Assembly (NCBI GenBank): GCA_023014365.1
Contig: JAEBUN010000012.1
Location: 186,001 to 250,000, forward strand
DNA from: Lepiota brunneoincarnata
Taxonomy: Eukaryota > Basidiomycota > Agaricomycetes > Agaricales > Agaricaceae
Length of the DNA stretch: 64,000 bases
Reading direction: 5' to 3'
Position 1 is the stretch's first letter; each line of letters starts with the position of its first letter. The notes under the pieces are model-generated. The model searched no databases. It was not told the origin of the DNA and saw nothing but the letters and a program-made list of their open reading frames with translations. Both the position numbers and the translations under genes were made by a program. Of the stretch, positions 10,150 through 21,480 are shown one piece after another.

Positions 10150-11070
10150 TTACTGGCAATTTCCGAGGCTTGCAAGCTCAGAATTAGTGGATACCCCAGA
10201 ATTGTTTTCTTCTTCATCACCATCAGCACGTGGCGGCTCAGACGGCGCCTTTGCGGACAATCCGGGGGGTATAAATTTGCCAAAATCGGTTATGAGGTCG
10301 GGATGGCCCTCCAAAAGTCTGACAACACGCTTGATGACTTCGGGGGTGTCGAGACTGTCACACCGGGTTTCATTCGGCTTGCTCAACTTGGACAAATCAC
10401 TCACCGGCCATGATGGAAATCTCCCATGGTATTAAGGAATTCTTCATAAGTTTCCGGGTGATCTTTGAGGCACGACTTCACTTTGTTGATGTAGTCTACA
10501 GCAGTTCGAACATTCGAAGTATTCAAGGGTGGTCGTGGGCTCGAAGGTGCGGGTGGCGCATCAATGGATAAATTCTTGAATTGCTCACTAATTGTCTTTG
10601 TCGTAGCGTTATTCGAACTGAGTGTATCATTTGGCACAACGGCTTCATCACCATGGGTGGATTGTGGCTGGGCTGCTGCCCCTATGGAAGGGCCAGGAGA
10701 GATGAAGCTGTTAAACCCTTGAATGAGGTCGGAGTGACCCTCTAAAAGTTTGACAGTACGACTGGTGACTCCGACGGCGTCGAGGCTGTTGCAGCGCTTT
10801 CATTCGGTTTGTTTAACTTTGGCAAACTACTTACCGTTGAAGACGGAAATCTGCCAAGATGCTGAGAAACTCTTCGTACACTTCTGGGCGGTCTGCGAAG
10901 CGCAACTTCACTCTGTCGATGTAGTTCAGGGCATCTTGAACGCCCACAGCATTCGAAATTGGTCGTGGGTTCGAAGGTGCGGGTTGTGCATTGGTAGATA
11001 GATCCTTCAATTGTTCGCCGATCGTTTTTGTCGCAGCTGCGTCCGAACCTGGCGTATCGTTCAGCATCAT
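10150..11070 (-). CDS. Small protein of two tandem Sin3-type PAH domains, no HID
   Basis: Two paired amphipathic helix domains in about 270 residues. Domain A: VQDALNYIDRVKLRFADRPE, then RLDAVGVTSRTVKLLEGHSD and LIQGFNSFISPG. Domain B: VRTAVDYINKVKSCLKDHPE, then RLDTPEVIKRVVRLLEGHPD and LITDFGKFIPPG. Each is preceded by a similar linker (ATKTIGEQLKDLS and TTKTISEQFKNLS), so the repeat unit is linker plus PAH. Each domain holds one phase-2 intron at the same codon (10834-10786, 49 nt; 10404-10355, 50 nt). The two introns are themselves similar and sit where PAH1 of the Sin3 gene has its intron. There is no deacetylase-interacting domain. The start at 11070 (MLNDTPGSDAAATKT) follows the domain-B linker; an in-frame ATG lies one codon earlier and longer upstream starts look non-coding. 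I infer it derives from Sin3 PAH1 and could compete for or redirect PAH-binding repressors; no function is shown. Confidence 0.85.
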
Positions 11071-11946
11071 ATAGGGAGAATGGATAAATCTTTTATAAAA
11101 ACGGTCGACTTTTAAGACCTCAAGATCGCCGAAGGAGCCCGCCGGCCCGGCACTAGCCCGACATTGGTATTCCTCTCTGACTCCCACTCTTCCCTTTGTA
11201 TATTTTATAAGAAAATCAATATTAGCTCGTCCACCTTGTAAGCAAGCAGCACCTTCGTCCAGGCGAGCAGTGGTCAAAAAGATTGCAATCGTTTGTTTTC
11301 GCTGAGAATCAATAGGGGAGTTTGTACGGGGTCTCAAAGGGCGGAAAGACCCCGAGCAATCTCAGGTGATCAGGGCGTTTGGTTCCGGCTGACTGATGAT
11401 ATGCTGTAGAGATGACTCCAGTAAGGTTTGGTGCAGTGAGTTGCAAGTGTAAATACACTCTAGAATATATTCCGCTGTGTCAGTAACTTAACAGGGCTGT
11501 GGAAGATGGTACAATTAGTTAATGGTTAGTAGATAATCTCAAGTGAGATTGATACACTGCGGATAATCCCTGTAAAAGATTGTGGATATCTTTCTATATT
11601 TGGTAGCTGAATTAGCATATCTTCACAATTTTTCAGTGTAATTATTATAGTCGGCACGCGTGTATATGGTCACACACCTGGTGAGGAAGCGTTCGAATGG
11701 CGTATTTTTGCCACAAGCCGCAACAGCTGTTCCTAAGAGTTGGTCGCGCCAACAATGGCCAACAATGGGGGCACGCCGCTGGGCGCCAAACACATGTGAC
11801 TTACGCGTTCCGCTTGCTTGGACATGTTTTGTTTATCACGTGTTGTTGGATATACCTTCCCGTTTGCAGTACGCTTCAATTGTATCCTATCATCTGTGAC
11901 CACCGACAGTCCTCTTCGCTCGTATTTTATACCAAGGACTGGTCCT
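11071..11946. promoter_or_regulatory. Divergent intergenic region, PAH protein / cyclin B
   Basis: An 876-bp gap between two divergent starts, AT-rich around 11480-11650. It must carry both promoters. No specific factor site is recognised with confidence. Confidence 0.4.
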
Positions 11947-13896
11947 ATGTCATCAGCCATACCTGTATGGCTGCCTACCCAATTTTTAATTCCCTCATTT
12001 TGCTCACTAGCTCACAGACACGTCGCGCGGTTCGGGTAACCCGTTCCACTGCTCTCAAGGACAACGAAAATGCAAATGCTCGCCCCTCGCGGATCGCAAC
12101 GAGGAGTAAGCCTTCCTCTGCTGCGGGCACTACTTCCGCTGCCTCCGGACTTGGTGGGGTCACTCGGGCAACTGCGGCATCAAGGGCAAAAGCAATCGCG
12201 GCCAGTGACATTAAGGCGGATCCTACCGCCGTCAAGAGGAAGCGGGAGGCTCTTGGGGAAGTTGCAATTGTCAATAAACAGAAGGTGGTCGCAACGAAGG
12301 GCAAAGAGAAAGAAAATGCCAAGGAGGCGTTTGACGGCGTTGTGTTGAAGGCAAAACCTGCCATCACTCGCCAGCCTTTGCGAGTGGTTGGGACAAAACA
12401 AACTGCCAAACAGCCCACCGCTCGTGTTGTTAAGAAGGAAAAAGAGGAATCGTTCCAGTCTGTCAAAGAGGATGTCGCTCCCACTGGGGATGAACATGCC
12501 ATGGCTGTGGACCCTCCTGTGATACCCAGCCTTATCAAACGCGGATCCCTTCCGGCGAAAGACGTTCGCCAACCTACCCGGCGCATTTCAAGTCGCACGG
12601 TCCAGACAAAGGCACAATCAAATAACGGTGGTGATGCTGAAGACCACCGCGATATGAAGAGACGCCGGACATCGCCGGACGTAGAGGAGGACCCACGAGG
12701 CGCAGAAGAGGCACGCGTCCTAGCCGAGGAGGCCAACATTGCCGCTCGCATTGCTGTTGAGCTCAAAGCCTATGCGGATGAGCCTGAAGCCGATCCGGAA
12801 AATTCGCCATGGGATGACCTTGATGCCGACGACATTGACGATCCATTGATGGTCAGCGAGTATGTTATCGAGATCTTTAAATATTTGCGCCAGGTTGAGG
12901 TAAATCCCACCATATTCCCAAGTCACTCACCTTCTGATTCTCGTTTTGCCAGCTCACTACGATGCCCAATCCCCATTATATGGAAAGCCAAAAAGAGCTC
13001 GCGTGGAAAATGCGTGGGATCCTCATGGACTGGCTCATCCAAGTGCATGTTCGCTTTCGCCTCCTCCCAGAAACACTGTTCCTATGCGTCAATCTCATCG
13101 ATCGTTTCCTTTCTGCTCGTGTTGTTTCGCTGGCGAAACTCCAGCTCGTTGGTGTGACGTGTTTGTTCATTGCATCCAAGTTCGAGGAAGTGGTGTCGCC
13201 ATCGGTCACGCATTTCCTTCTTTGCGCTGACTCAACGTACACGGAGCCGGAGATTCTTCAAGCAGAGCGTTATGTTTTGAAGACCTTAGACTGGAATCTC
13301 AACTATCCTAATCCAGTACACTATCTTAGGCGAGTCAGCAAGGCAGACGGCTACGATGTCAAGGTTCGCACGCTGGCAAAATATCTTCTCGAGATAAGCT
13401 GCCTCGAATGGCGACTGATTGCGGCACCTCCTTCTCTCATGGCTGCCGCGTCTATCTGGCTCGCGAGGCTCGCCTTGGGATATGAGCAATGGGTAAGACA
13501 ACATTGCTTGTTCTTGGATCTGTTTAATTTAGTCTTTTCGCAGACACCCAACCTTGCTCATTACTCCGGCTACCCGGAGAGTGCATTGGTCCCAACTGCG
13601 AATCTCATGTTGAATTATGTGCTCAAGCCCATCCGACATGAGTCCTTCCACAAGAAGTATGCCGGAAAGCGGTACTACAAGGTTCGTCCTCATCTTTCGT
13701 ATCACTTGGCGGCATATAGTGACTGCTCTTATAGTCGAGCATATACATGCGAGAATGGGCCCTCGATCGTTGGTCGGAGGATACACAAGTCAATCTTGCG
13801 CACGAGCTACCTCGGTTAAAGGTTGAAGTTCGCATCGAGCGCGAGCAAATGGAACAACTACAAATGGAACAGGCTTCTGGCACAGAACACAGATAA
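11947..13896 (+). CDS. G2/mitotic cyclin B
   Basis: Regulatory subunit of Cdk1 that drives entry into mitosis. Five exons: 11947-11964, 12018-12899, 12953-13492, 13544-13681 and 13735-13896. Exon 1 encodes only MSSAIP and joins TRRAVRVTRSTALKDNENA. The N-terminal region holds a destruction box (REALGEVAIVN, the RxxLGxV form) and a KEN box (GKEKENAKE), both signals for APC/C-driven degradation. Next come acidic PWDDLDADDIDDPLMVSEY and the cyclin box (KMRGILMDWLIQVHVRFRLL, then FIASKFEEVVSP). The C-terminal cyclin fold ends in a Glu/Gln-rich tail. The splice sites I read keep frame throughout, so the gene looks intact. Convergent with uS15m. Confidence 0.95.
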
Positions 13897-14552
13897 CTCT
13901 ACTTAAACAACATCATAGACTATCCTATCTATCTCATCTCGCCACCGAAACCGTCCAATCCGTTCACACCTCCCTCTCGCGATGCCCCTCCACGCCCATC
14001 CGGATTGCGGACGCACCTGTTCAGGCACCATTGCATAACAATACCCTTCAACACTGCATTTTCCTATCATTCAACCAACACTGTCAACTGTAGTCCATCA
14101 CTTCACTTGTCTTCCCCGTCATCATTGATATTTGATCATAGCTTATGCATTTGTTCTCCATTTTGTCCTTCAACGCCTTGCACTAAGTCAAGTTAATTCT
14201 CCGTGCTGCTGGAGAGTGGAATTGTCGCTTTCTGTCGCTTTCCTCTTGTTGCTGTTGGAGATTGAAATCTGTTGGTGGTGGCCATGATTCGCTTGGATTT
14301 TGCCATTATCAAAGCTTTTGTTTTCGGGCTAGATGTGTTTTGAGTCTAGTTTTCTGTCGCTTATATATACTATTGTTTTCTGTTGACGTTGGCAAGACCG
14401 AGGGGCTAACCAGAGTTGAACCAAGAAATGTGGATGTCGACTTCCAATCAATTGTACTCCGTTTCTTGTACTATACTAGTCGTATGACTCGAAAAATAAT
14501 AACAAAGAAATTGAATTGATATATAAGGGATGATAGGATTAGCGTGATGAGG
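13897..14552. other. Convergent 3' region, nothing recognised
   Basis: A 656-bp gap between two stop codons of convergent genes, holding both 3' UTRs. It is T-rich around 14000-14400. No gene or repeat seen. Confidence 0.5.
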
Positions 14553-15621
14553 TTATATTACAAGCTCGCCCTCGACACTCTTTGGATCTAGGGCAAGACG
14601 GGGTAGGAGGGTTTCGTAGCGATCCTGATCCTTCGACTTTAAGTATCGCAGGATTTTAGCACGCTGATGGATGAGTTTGCGAAGACCAAGCCGGTTCCCG
14701 ACATCGCGTTTGTACTTGGTCAGATGGTTCCACAAATTGCGAATTTGGTAGGTCAAGAGGGCAGCTACAAATTAACAGATGGAAATGAGCCAGGTGTAGC
14801 GAGGGAGCATGCCACGACGCAAAACCGCACCTTGTACCTCTGCGCGTCCAGGATCGAAAGGATTCTCAGGCGTCGAGAACTCGAGAATAATCCTCTTCTT
14901 ATTCTCATACGCAATACCTTTTGCGTTCGCATTCCTCAAATCAAGCACCTTGGCAAACGCGTCGATCTTGACAGCCTCCTTCTGAACGGCCTCCACTTGT
15001 CTCTGCGCGATTGTTTCGGGGGCAAACGTATGCCCCTTTAAACCATATACGGCATTAAAGTTAGACCCAGAAGAGAGAAAGGGGCCCTGTGCGCTGAGGA
15101 CAGGAAGCTCCTCAAAGAGCATCTTTTTCTCAACCTCGCCAATACCGTAGTTGAGGTGCCGAGGTAGTGTGACCGTCGTTCCGAGTTCGGGTATCTCAAC
15201 AGATTCTACGGGGGTTGTTGGGGATGGGGTTGATGATGACAATGACGATGATGATGAGGGGAAAGAGGGGGCAGGAGGTCCGTTGAGGTGGTCGGGGTTC
15301 ACCAGGCATTTCGCGAGATCGCAGCCGGGCCATACGTGGGCCCCTTCGTGTGGTCGGGTACCAAGGACAACGCTGGGTTGGTTCTCTGTTTCCCTTTGTT
15401 GGCGCGTCTGTGTGCGTTGAATGTTTTGCTTCTTGGCCGACTGGCCTTGTCGGCGAGTGGCGCGGAGGATGGCGGCAGTGTGGAAGGATGAGGGGGATGG
15501 GTTAGGTGGGTTGAAGGGCACGTGGGTCAGTGACCGGGGAGCTGAGGTGTGGATGATATTTAGTATGTCTGTTGTAGGTTTGTAGGAATTATATACCTTG
15601 GGAGAGACGTAGCCCGAACAT
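14553..15621 (-). CDS. MRPS28: Mitochondrial ribosomal protein uS15m
   Basis: Component of the mitochondrial small ribosomal subunit, fungal Mrps28 type. The C-terminal S15 domain is clear: RAEVQAALLTYQIRNLWNHL, then TKYKRDVGNRLGLRKLIHQR and AKILRYLKSKDQDRYETLL. The N-terminal half has the basic, hydroxylated look of a mitochondrial presequence (MFGLRLSQAPRSLTHVPFN). Two introns: one after MFGLRLSQ, and one before the S15 core, where joining GAGGTACAAG to CTGCCCTC restores AEVQAALLTYQ. The S15 core includes the usual helix-loop-helix and His/Asp-type motif. The promoter sits in the 170 bp before the Rpn1 stop codon on the same strand. Confidence 0.93.
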
Positions 15622-15791
15622 GTCAACAGTAGCTCTGCAGACCAGAACGACAACAAGCGAACACGGATCGGAAAATGTGCGGTCACGTGACGTTCACCCA
15701 GGAGTATCAATTAAGGCTACCCATGCTAAGTCCGAACAAGTTCATACCCAAATCTTGGATCTACTACAATGAAGAAATATTAATATGTGGC

Positions 15792-18700
15792 CTACAAATC
15801 TGTTTTGTCTTCCTTCTCCCATCCCAGATTCTTCTGTAAAATCACAAAGCCTTCCATCACATGTCCGAACGGGATATGCTCCTCCGTACCCAATTCGGCC
15901 CTCTCCGTCGTTCCCAGTCGCACAGGCGTCTGATGTGTCTGAAACCCGGATATCGTTCTCGGCTTGCCTGCCTGGCCAACAACATCTACAGCTTGTCCAA
16001 CCCGGACTGTAACAGGGATGTTACGCAGGTCCCCATCGAGCGTGATCAAGAACCGCGGATACATTGCCGGTACAAGGAAAAAGTACATCCAGTGGTATTT
16101 GTCGAGAATAACTGGTTGAGCACGTCAGCCAAAAGCAGAACGAGAAGAGCTGCTCGACACATCTTACATGACTTCGCATCCGTGAAAGCCGTCAAAATCG
16201 CCAACAAGCCAGCCACAGCAGGCCGACTCATGATCTCACGGTCACAAAAGAAAGGGTTAATGCCAATGGTGCCCTTGCCCATGTGCACCAGTCCTTGAGC
16301 AACACGAACCATAAATAGGCAGTCGGGTTCCTTTTGATAGTACCCAGCCAACTGTCTCAGCATTTGGGCCAGTCGCGCGTTGTTGCTCCCTGCGCCAACA
16401 ACACCCATCGCAAAAATGGCATTTAGCGCGACGCCGAGGTCATTGTCATGGCTGTACTTTGAAAGGGTATCGAGGATGGGTAAATGAGGGTTTGAGGCGC
16501 TGACGAGGGCAATCGCGAGAGGGATAGCTCTCCGAATAACAGGTTCGCCATAATGCATCTGTGAGGCAAGTGACTGTTAATGAAGGGACCAAGAATAGTC
16601 AAGACTAAGACTTGCGAGATGGTTAAACTGCCGTAGTGCCATCTCAGCGCCAATCTCTTCGCCCATGGCAATTAGCGAGATGGCGAGAACGGCAAATGCT
16701 TGAAAAGTATCATCTTCCTTCTCATCTTTCTCCTCCTTTCCACTATCCGTCGACGCTCCAATGTGATCATCGCAATGGTGCAACATTGTTTGAATCTTTA
16801 GCACATTTCCAGTACCAGCGTAAGGCGCATGCTTCCACCAGCACTTGCGCAGTCTTGGAAATTGGATGATCAATGGCCTTTAGGAACTCAATTGTCGCAT
16901 CCGATTCCTCTTGGGCGCCTGTTTACCATATGATCAATATTCATATATCAGGAGTTACATCAGGGGCTTACCAAGGTAGAGCAACGCCAGACCCAAGGCG
17001 AAAAATTTTGCCCATTTTTCATCCAATCCTCTATCTCCTGCCTCCTGTTTCTCCAGCAGCGCCTGCATCATGGTTGACGATACTTCGCCATTCTTGCTCC
17101 CCACGAATATGAATCCGAGTGAGAGCGCCGCCAGGGCCGAGATCTCCATTGTCACCGCGTCATCCCCGACGTGTGGTAAAATGTACGGAATGATATCTTC
17201 ACGATGTGAACCGCAGTACGCCAGACCCAGACCAACGAAGGCAGCGGACTTCAGAGGAACGGACTTGCTCTCTGTGTACTCGCCAAGAAGCGCTAGTGCC
17301 GCGTCTGCTTCGGTTCGGACACCAGTATTGAGGATACCAGTAGCGAGAAGCGCTCCAGCCTAATAAAGATTCAGGGCTCAAGTTCGGAGATGCGGGGTTA
17401 GCTTCACGCACCTTGATGTTCTCCTCGGATGAATATGTGTACTTGTCGACATGCGAGAGACCAATATCAGTATCCCAAAGCAAGCTTAGACCCAATGATG
17501 CCGTAGCACTCAGCATTCCTATGAAGGGTGGTCAGCCTTAGCCATCGCCAGATTTCGATAACCAGAACAGACCGTGATCTTTGTTCTTGTAAATCCAGCT
17601 GTTACCCTCATCAGCTTCAACCAAGAGTTTGTCGTTACCAAACCCGGCATTCACGAAACCGTTCACGAAAGTGCCGGCTAAGTTGGCTCTCGCAGAGTCA
17701 ATATTGGCTGTAACACCCGGTCCTGAGGACATTGTGAGCATCACAAAATTGCAAACGGAACCATTGCCAGAAAACTCACTAGTATTCTCAAGATGAGATT
17801 TGTACACGTCTTCCAGGGATTTTGGTTCTGACACACCCAGTTCCTTACCGAAATCACGGAAGTGTGTGCTGAGGTGAGCGTTGCTCAGACACTCAATCAG
17901 ATCCTCCGGGAACTCCTCGATCATCTCACCGTCCGTGTCTGAGTCCTCTATAGGGTGTAACCATTCCAGTGGTATTTGTGCACGAGCAATCAGGAACGCC
18001 AGCTGCCGCTTCATCAGCCTATGGTGTGAACGCAGTGAGACAAGTGAGAAAATCTAATGGTGTTACAACTCACGGGTTGCCTGGGGCATTGAAGTCTTCG
18101 CGAATCATATCTGGATTAGAGAGTCGGATAGCCAGAGCAAGAGCTTCGGGGAATTTGTGATAACGGACATAGATTGCGTGAGCTGTCGTCAAAAAATTGA
18201 CATCGTCCGGAGGAGGAAGTAGGTTGACACATCTACAGGTAGAAGGTAAGCCCGCGATACGTTAGGGGTCAAGGGCACAAACCGAATCATGTACTGGCAC
18301 ACTCTACTGAAATTATTCTCATCCACAAGCCCAACAATCTCATCAACGATTTCCAATTCTTCCAATAAGTCCACGGCATCGGGTTCCGCGTTATGGTTCA
18401 GCAGAAAGATAGCACAATCCTTTGCCAGTGCACGGAGATCGTCAAAGGTGCCGGGAAGCGGAGGGGTGTTAGAAGGACTAGCGATCCCCACAGCTTCCTC
18501 TTCGCGGGCAGTGTACTCTTCTCCAAGTTCTGCAGCAAGATGTCTGACGTATTCATGACCCCAAGAACCAGGATCAGTAAGAGGAGAGTTGGCGGGGCGC
18601 AGAGAGGCTGAGAGGAGGCGGTAGCGCAGAGTGCCCCGGGGCTGGGTGTCGGAATACGTCATGGCGAGGACAGAGAGAATATCGGCAAATAGACTCTACG

Positions 18701-19251
18701 ATGAAGATATTATTGTTGATAGATCCAGCATTCATGTTACATTAAACTTGCCTTGTCCTCGGAAGCAGGCCATGTTTCGTACATGGCTTGTAGGTCGGGG
18801 TAATGGGGTCTCAGAAATTTCAGAGGTTTAGGCACGGAGGTCATAGAGGAAGTAGACGTTCGGATCAGGGTACGAAGGGTTTCTAGGGCTGGCCGATAAA
18901 GCTCGGTATTAGGTTCCTAATCATATTTCAGCATCACAGGTAGGACGTCAGGATCATAGTGACCAAGTTACCTTTAATCGCTCGGCAAGCATCTCCAGCT
19001 CTCCTTTTAGTTGTTGATCTTCTTCTGACTGTACAGAATAGGCAGAAATAATGAGTTCTCGAGACACAAATATATGTCTGGTGCAGCAACGTACAAGTTC
19101 CTCGCTCTCACCCTCTTTCCCATCCTCCTTCTTGGCGTCCTTCAACAACTTAGGACGCTCCCTCGAACTTGTCTGACTCGTTTCCCGGTTTTTCCTTCTT
19201 TTTTGGATCTTCTGAAGGAACGCTGATATCAATTTCCTGGGGTTTTGTCAT
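15792..19251 (-). CDS. RPN1: 26S proteasome regulatory subunit Rpn1 (PSMD2)
   Basis: Largest base subunit of the 19S regulatory particle; docks ubiquitin-receptor shuttles and the Ubp6 deubiquitinase. The spliced protein starts [19 protein letters not shown] and passes through a charged linker into [38 protein letters not shown] and [20 protein letters not shown]. Alpha-helical proteasome/cyclosome repeats follow across 17500-16000 (for example [18 protein letters not shown] and [20 protein letters not shown]). The C-terminus contains [20 protein letters not shown]. Introns are numerous and short. A single +1 slip near 19160-19162, in a run of three Cs on the plus strand, interrupts the charged linker and is probably a sequence error, because the gene continues cleanly on both sides. 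Confidence 0.95.
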
Positions 19252-21480
19252 GGTGGCAAGGATTAGGAGGCTCTATGAGTTCAAAGATCAGCGAACGCGA
19301 CGCGCGTCCTAGCCATCTTTCTCACGGCTCGATAAGGAGGGTAATATTGGACGGTTCTCGCGGATCACGACGGCTCAGTGTCTTGAGCTTTGGGTCTCTG
19401 ATTTGTAAGGTATACAGGCTAAATTATGCTGTTTATTGGTGAAGGAGCGATCTTGCTCGACTGGTGGCTCTAGTCTGTGTCTTGTTGAGGGTTGCAATTT
19501 TTTATTTAGAAGATCGGGAGAAGGGAGTCTCTACGTAACTCGCCACAATGTGCAAACTTCACTTCCCTTTCCAGGTCATATCTCTTTCGTAGCAACCCCT
19601 ACCCTCAGCATATTTCCACTGCCCGGAGCACCGAAACCCCTGACACACAAGTCAAATATTTCCCTACTCCCGGACCAAGCAACATTAACAACAATAACCA
19701 TAGATTAATCTAGAGAAAAGTGCTAGGTGGACGCTTTAGACTGGAACGAGCTCTGATAGTGGGACGTGGCAATCTGGGTTTACTGAAGGTTTCGTGGCAG
19801 AAGAACACGGGAAAGATGCTTTATTTGTTCTCAAATACCACCCGCCGTCCGTCACAAGTGCCTTCATCATTATCTGCGTCGACACGACGGCTGCCCCCTT
19901 CAGGGGGCCGAGGTCTTGAGGAGATCTATAAAATCTGCGCTGAAGCCCGTATTGGACTGGGCAGTCCAAAAGATTATTATCTCCTGATTTGGGTTGAGAG
20001 CGACTGACTTAATTCGAGATTATCGGGAGTAACGGTGTTGATTGAGAACCCTGAGGATGCTCGACATCGACGCCAGCACACGGACAGACCCGAGACTTGG
20101 ACTGCGGACAAGATGCAACGGCGGGAAGTTGGTCTGGGTCCCTTATTTTGCATTGAACGGCTCGGGTTAAGACTCCCCCTGGTTTTGTCAATTTCGGATT
20201 GGGGGTGTCCAGAAGTCGAGGAAATTACTGAGTGGGGGGTGAATGATTCGGTGTTCAATTGTCACGGCTGGTGGGCACGTAAGTATGCCTTAATACTAGA
20301 TTCTAAGCTGACAGCAATATGCTGGGGCGTCTATGTACAACTGCTTGCATATTTGATCTAGAAAAGAAAGACTACTTCCCTGAGGCTTTTTAACACTGGA
20401 GCTATGATGAACATCCTCACGTCCAGGTTTCGGTCTTCTTATGATTTGGAGACCCTTGGGTCCCAGGGGAGTTGACAAGCGTTCGGGGTTGCGCCTGTTC
20501 CTGTCCGCCTCCAGTTCCAGAGAGAGAGGAGGTAAGGGAACAAAGTGCGGTGCCGGCTGACTGTGAGTCCTCGTAGTAGAGTAATATGGCAATTCGCGTC
20601 CATACCTAGAACAACAAGCCAACGAGTGAAGTAATGACTGTGGCGCGAGGGTAGGAGAAAGGACGAGGAAACTGTGATGGACTAGACTAGATTCGATGCC
20701 TCTCCGCTGGTAATATCCGGAAACTAATGCGCCGCTCGTCAAGCACGAGGGGGGCAAGCCTCCCGGGCCAAGCTAGCCTTAACAATAACGGCCATAAACA
20801 GTTGGCGGGCGGACAATGCCAGTGGGCAACAGGGCTTCATGTAATGGTGGGGTTAGGATCTTTCATGAGTTGGGTGTTGGGTGCTCTGAACATTTTTTGA
20901 ATGTCCCGTGAAATCTCACATTTCGAGAATAATAAAGAACCCAATCTGGGCTATCTGGGACCGTTGTTCTCAAAAGGGATATGCATCCGGCAGAAAATGG
21001 AGCCGGACATTTTAGGAACTTGAACCTTTGGGAAGAAGCCTCAGAGTCACCAGTTCGCATGCAGCGGACCTAGGGGGCGGGAGCGCGCCCGCAGACGGCA
21101 AATTACCGAAGGGCTCTGACCAATACTGGTTCGCCCGGCTAGTATCAACATATATAAGAAGCATGCACGTAGACATGACATCGTGGGATCGTAGCTGTAA
21201 ACCTCGAGCGCTTACATGTCCGGCAATCAGAGTTTTCTGCCAAACAAAGAGCTCAGCCCATTTCGCCCTCGACGCATGTTGACGACTCTTGCCTGTGGCC
21301 ATTGAGTGCTGAGGCCAACCCACAGTCCAATCGTCCCACCCTCTCCTGTTTCTTTCCACCACATTCTAGTGGTCCACGGTAGATTGAACCACTGTGGTGC
21401 ACTTCTGGTTCAAGTGCTATTTCGCGTTTATCTTGGCTGGCCAGCAAGAATTTTACGCTTATCATCAAGCCGCAGTGACT
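19252..21480. promoter_or_regulatory. Long divergent intergenic region RPN1 / Furry
   Basis: At 2.2 kb this is the longest gap in the window, between two divergent, probably constitutive genes. Open frames exist on both strands (for example 19720-20007 plus and 20296-20757 minus) but neither has recognisable domains or protein-like composition, so I do not call genes. It may hold an unrecognised fast-evolving gene or long 5' UTRs. Confidence 0.35.

Noticed and set aside
19252..19260. GGTGGCAAG next to the RPN1 start, close to the proteasome control element GGTGGCAAA
   Set aside because: It sits directly before the ATG within the likely 5' UTR, one base off the consensus, and Rpn4-type control is mainly known from ascomycetes; chance is more likely.
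20296..20757. 153-codon minus-strand frame in the RPN1/Furry gap
   Set aside because: No recognisable motif, signal peptide or plausible exon structure.
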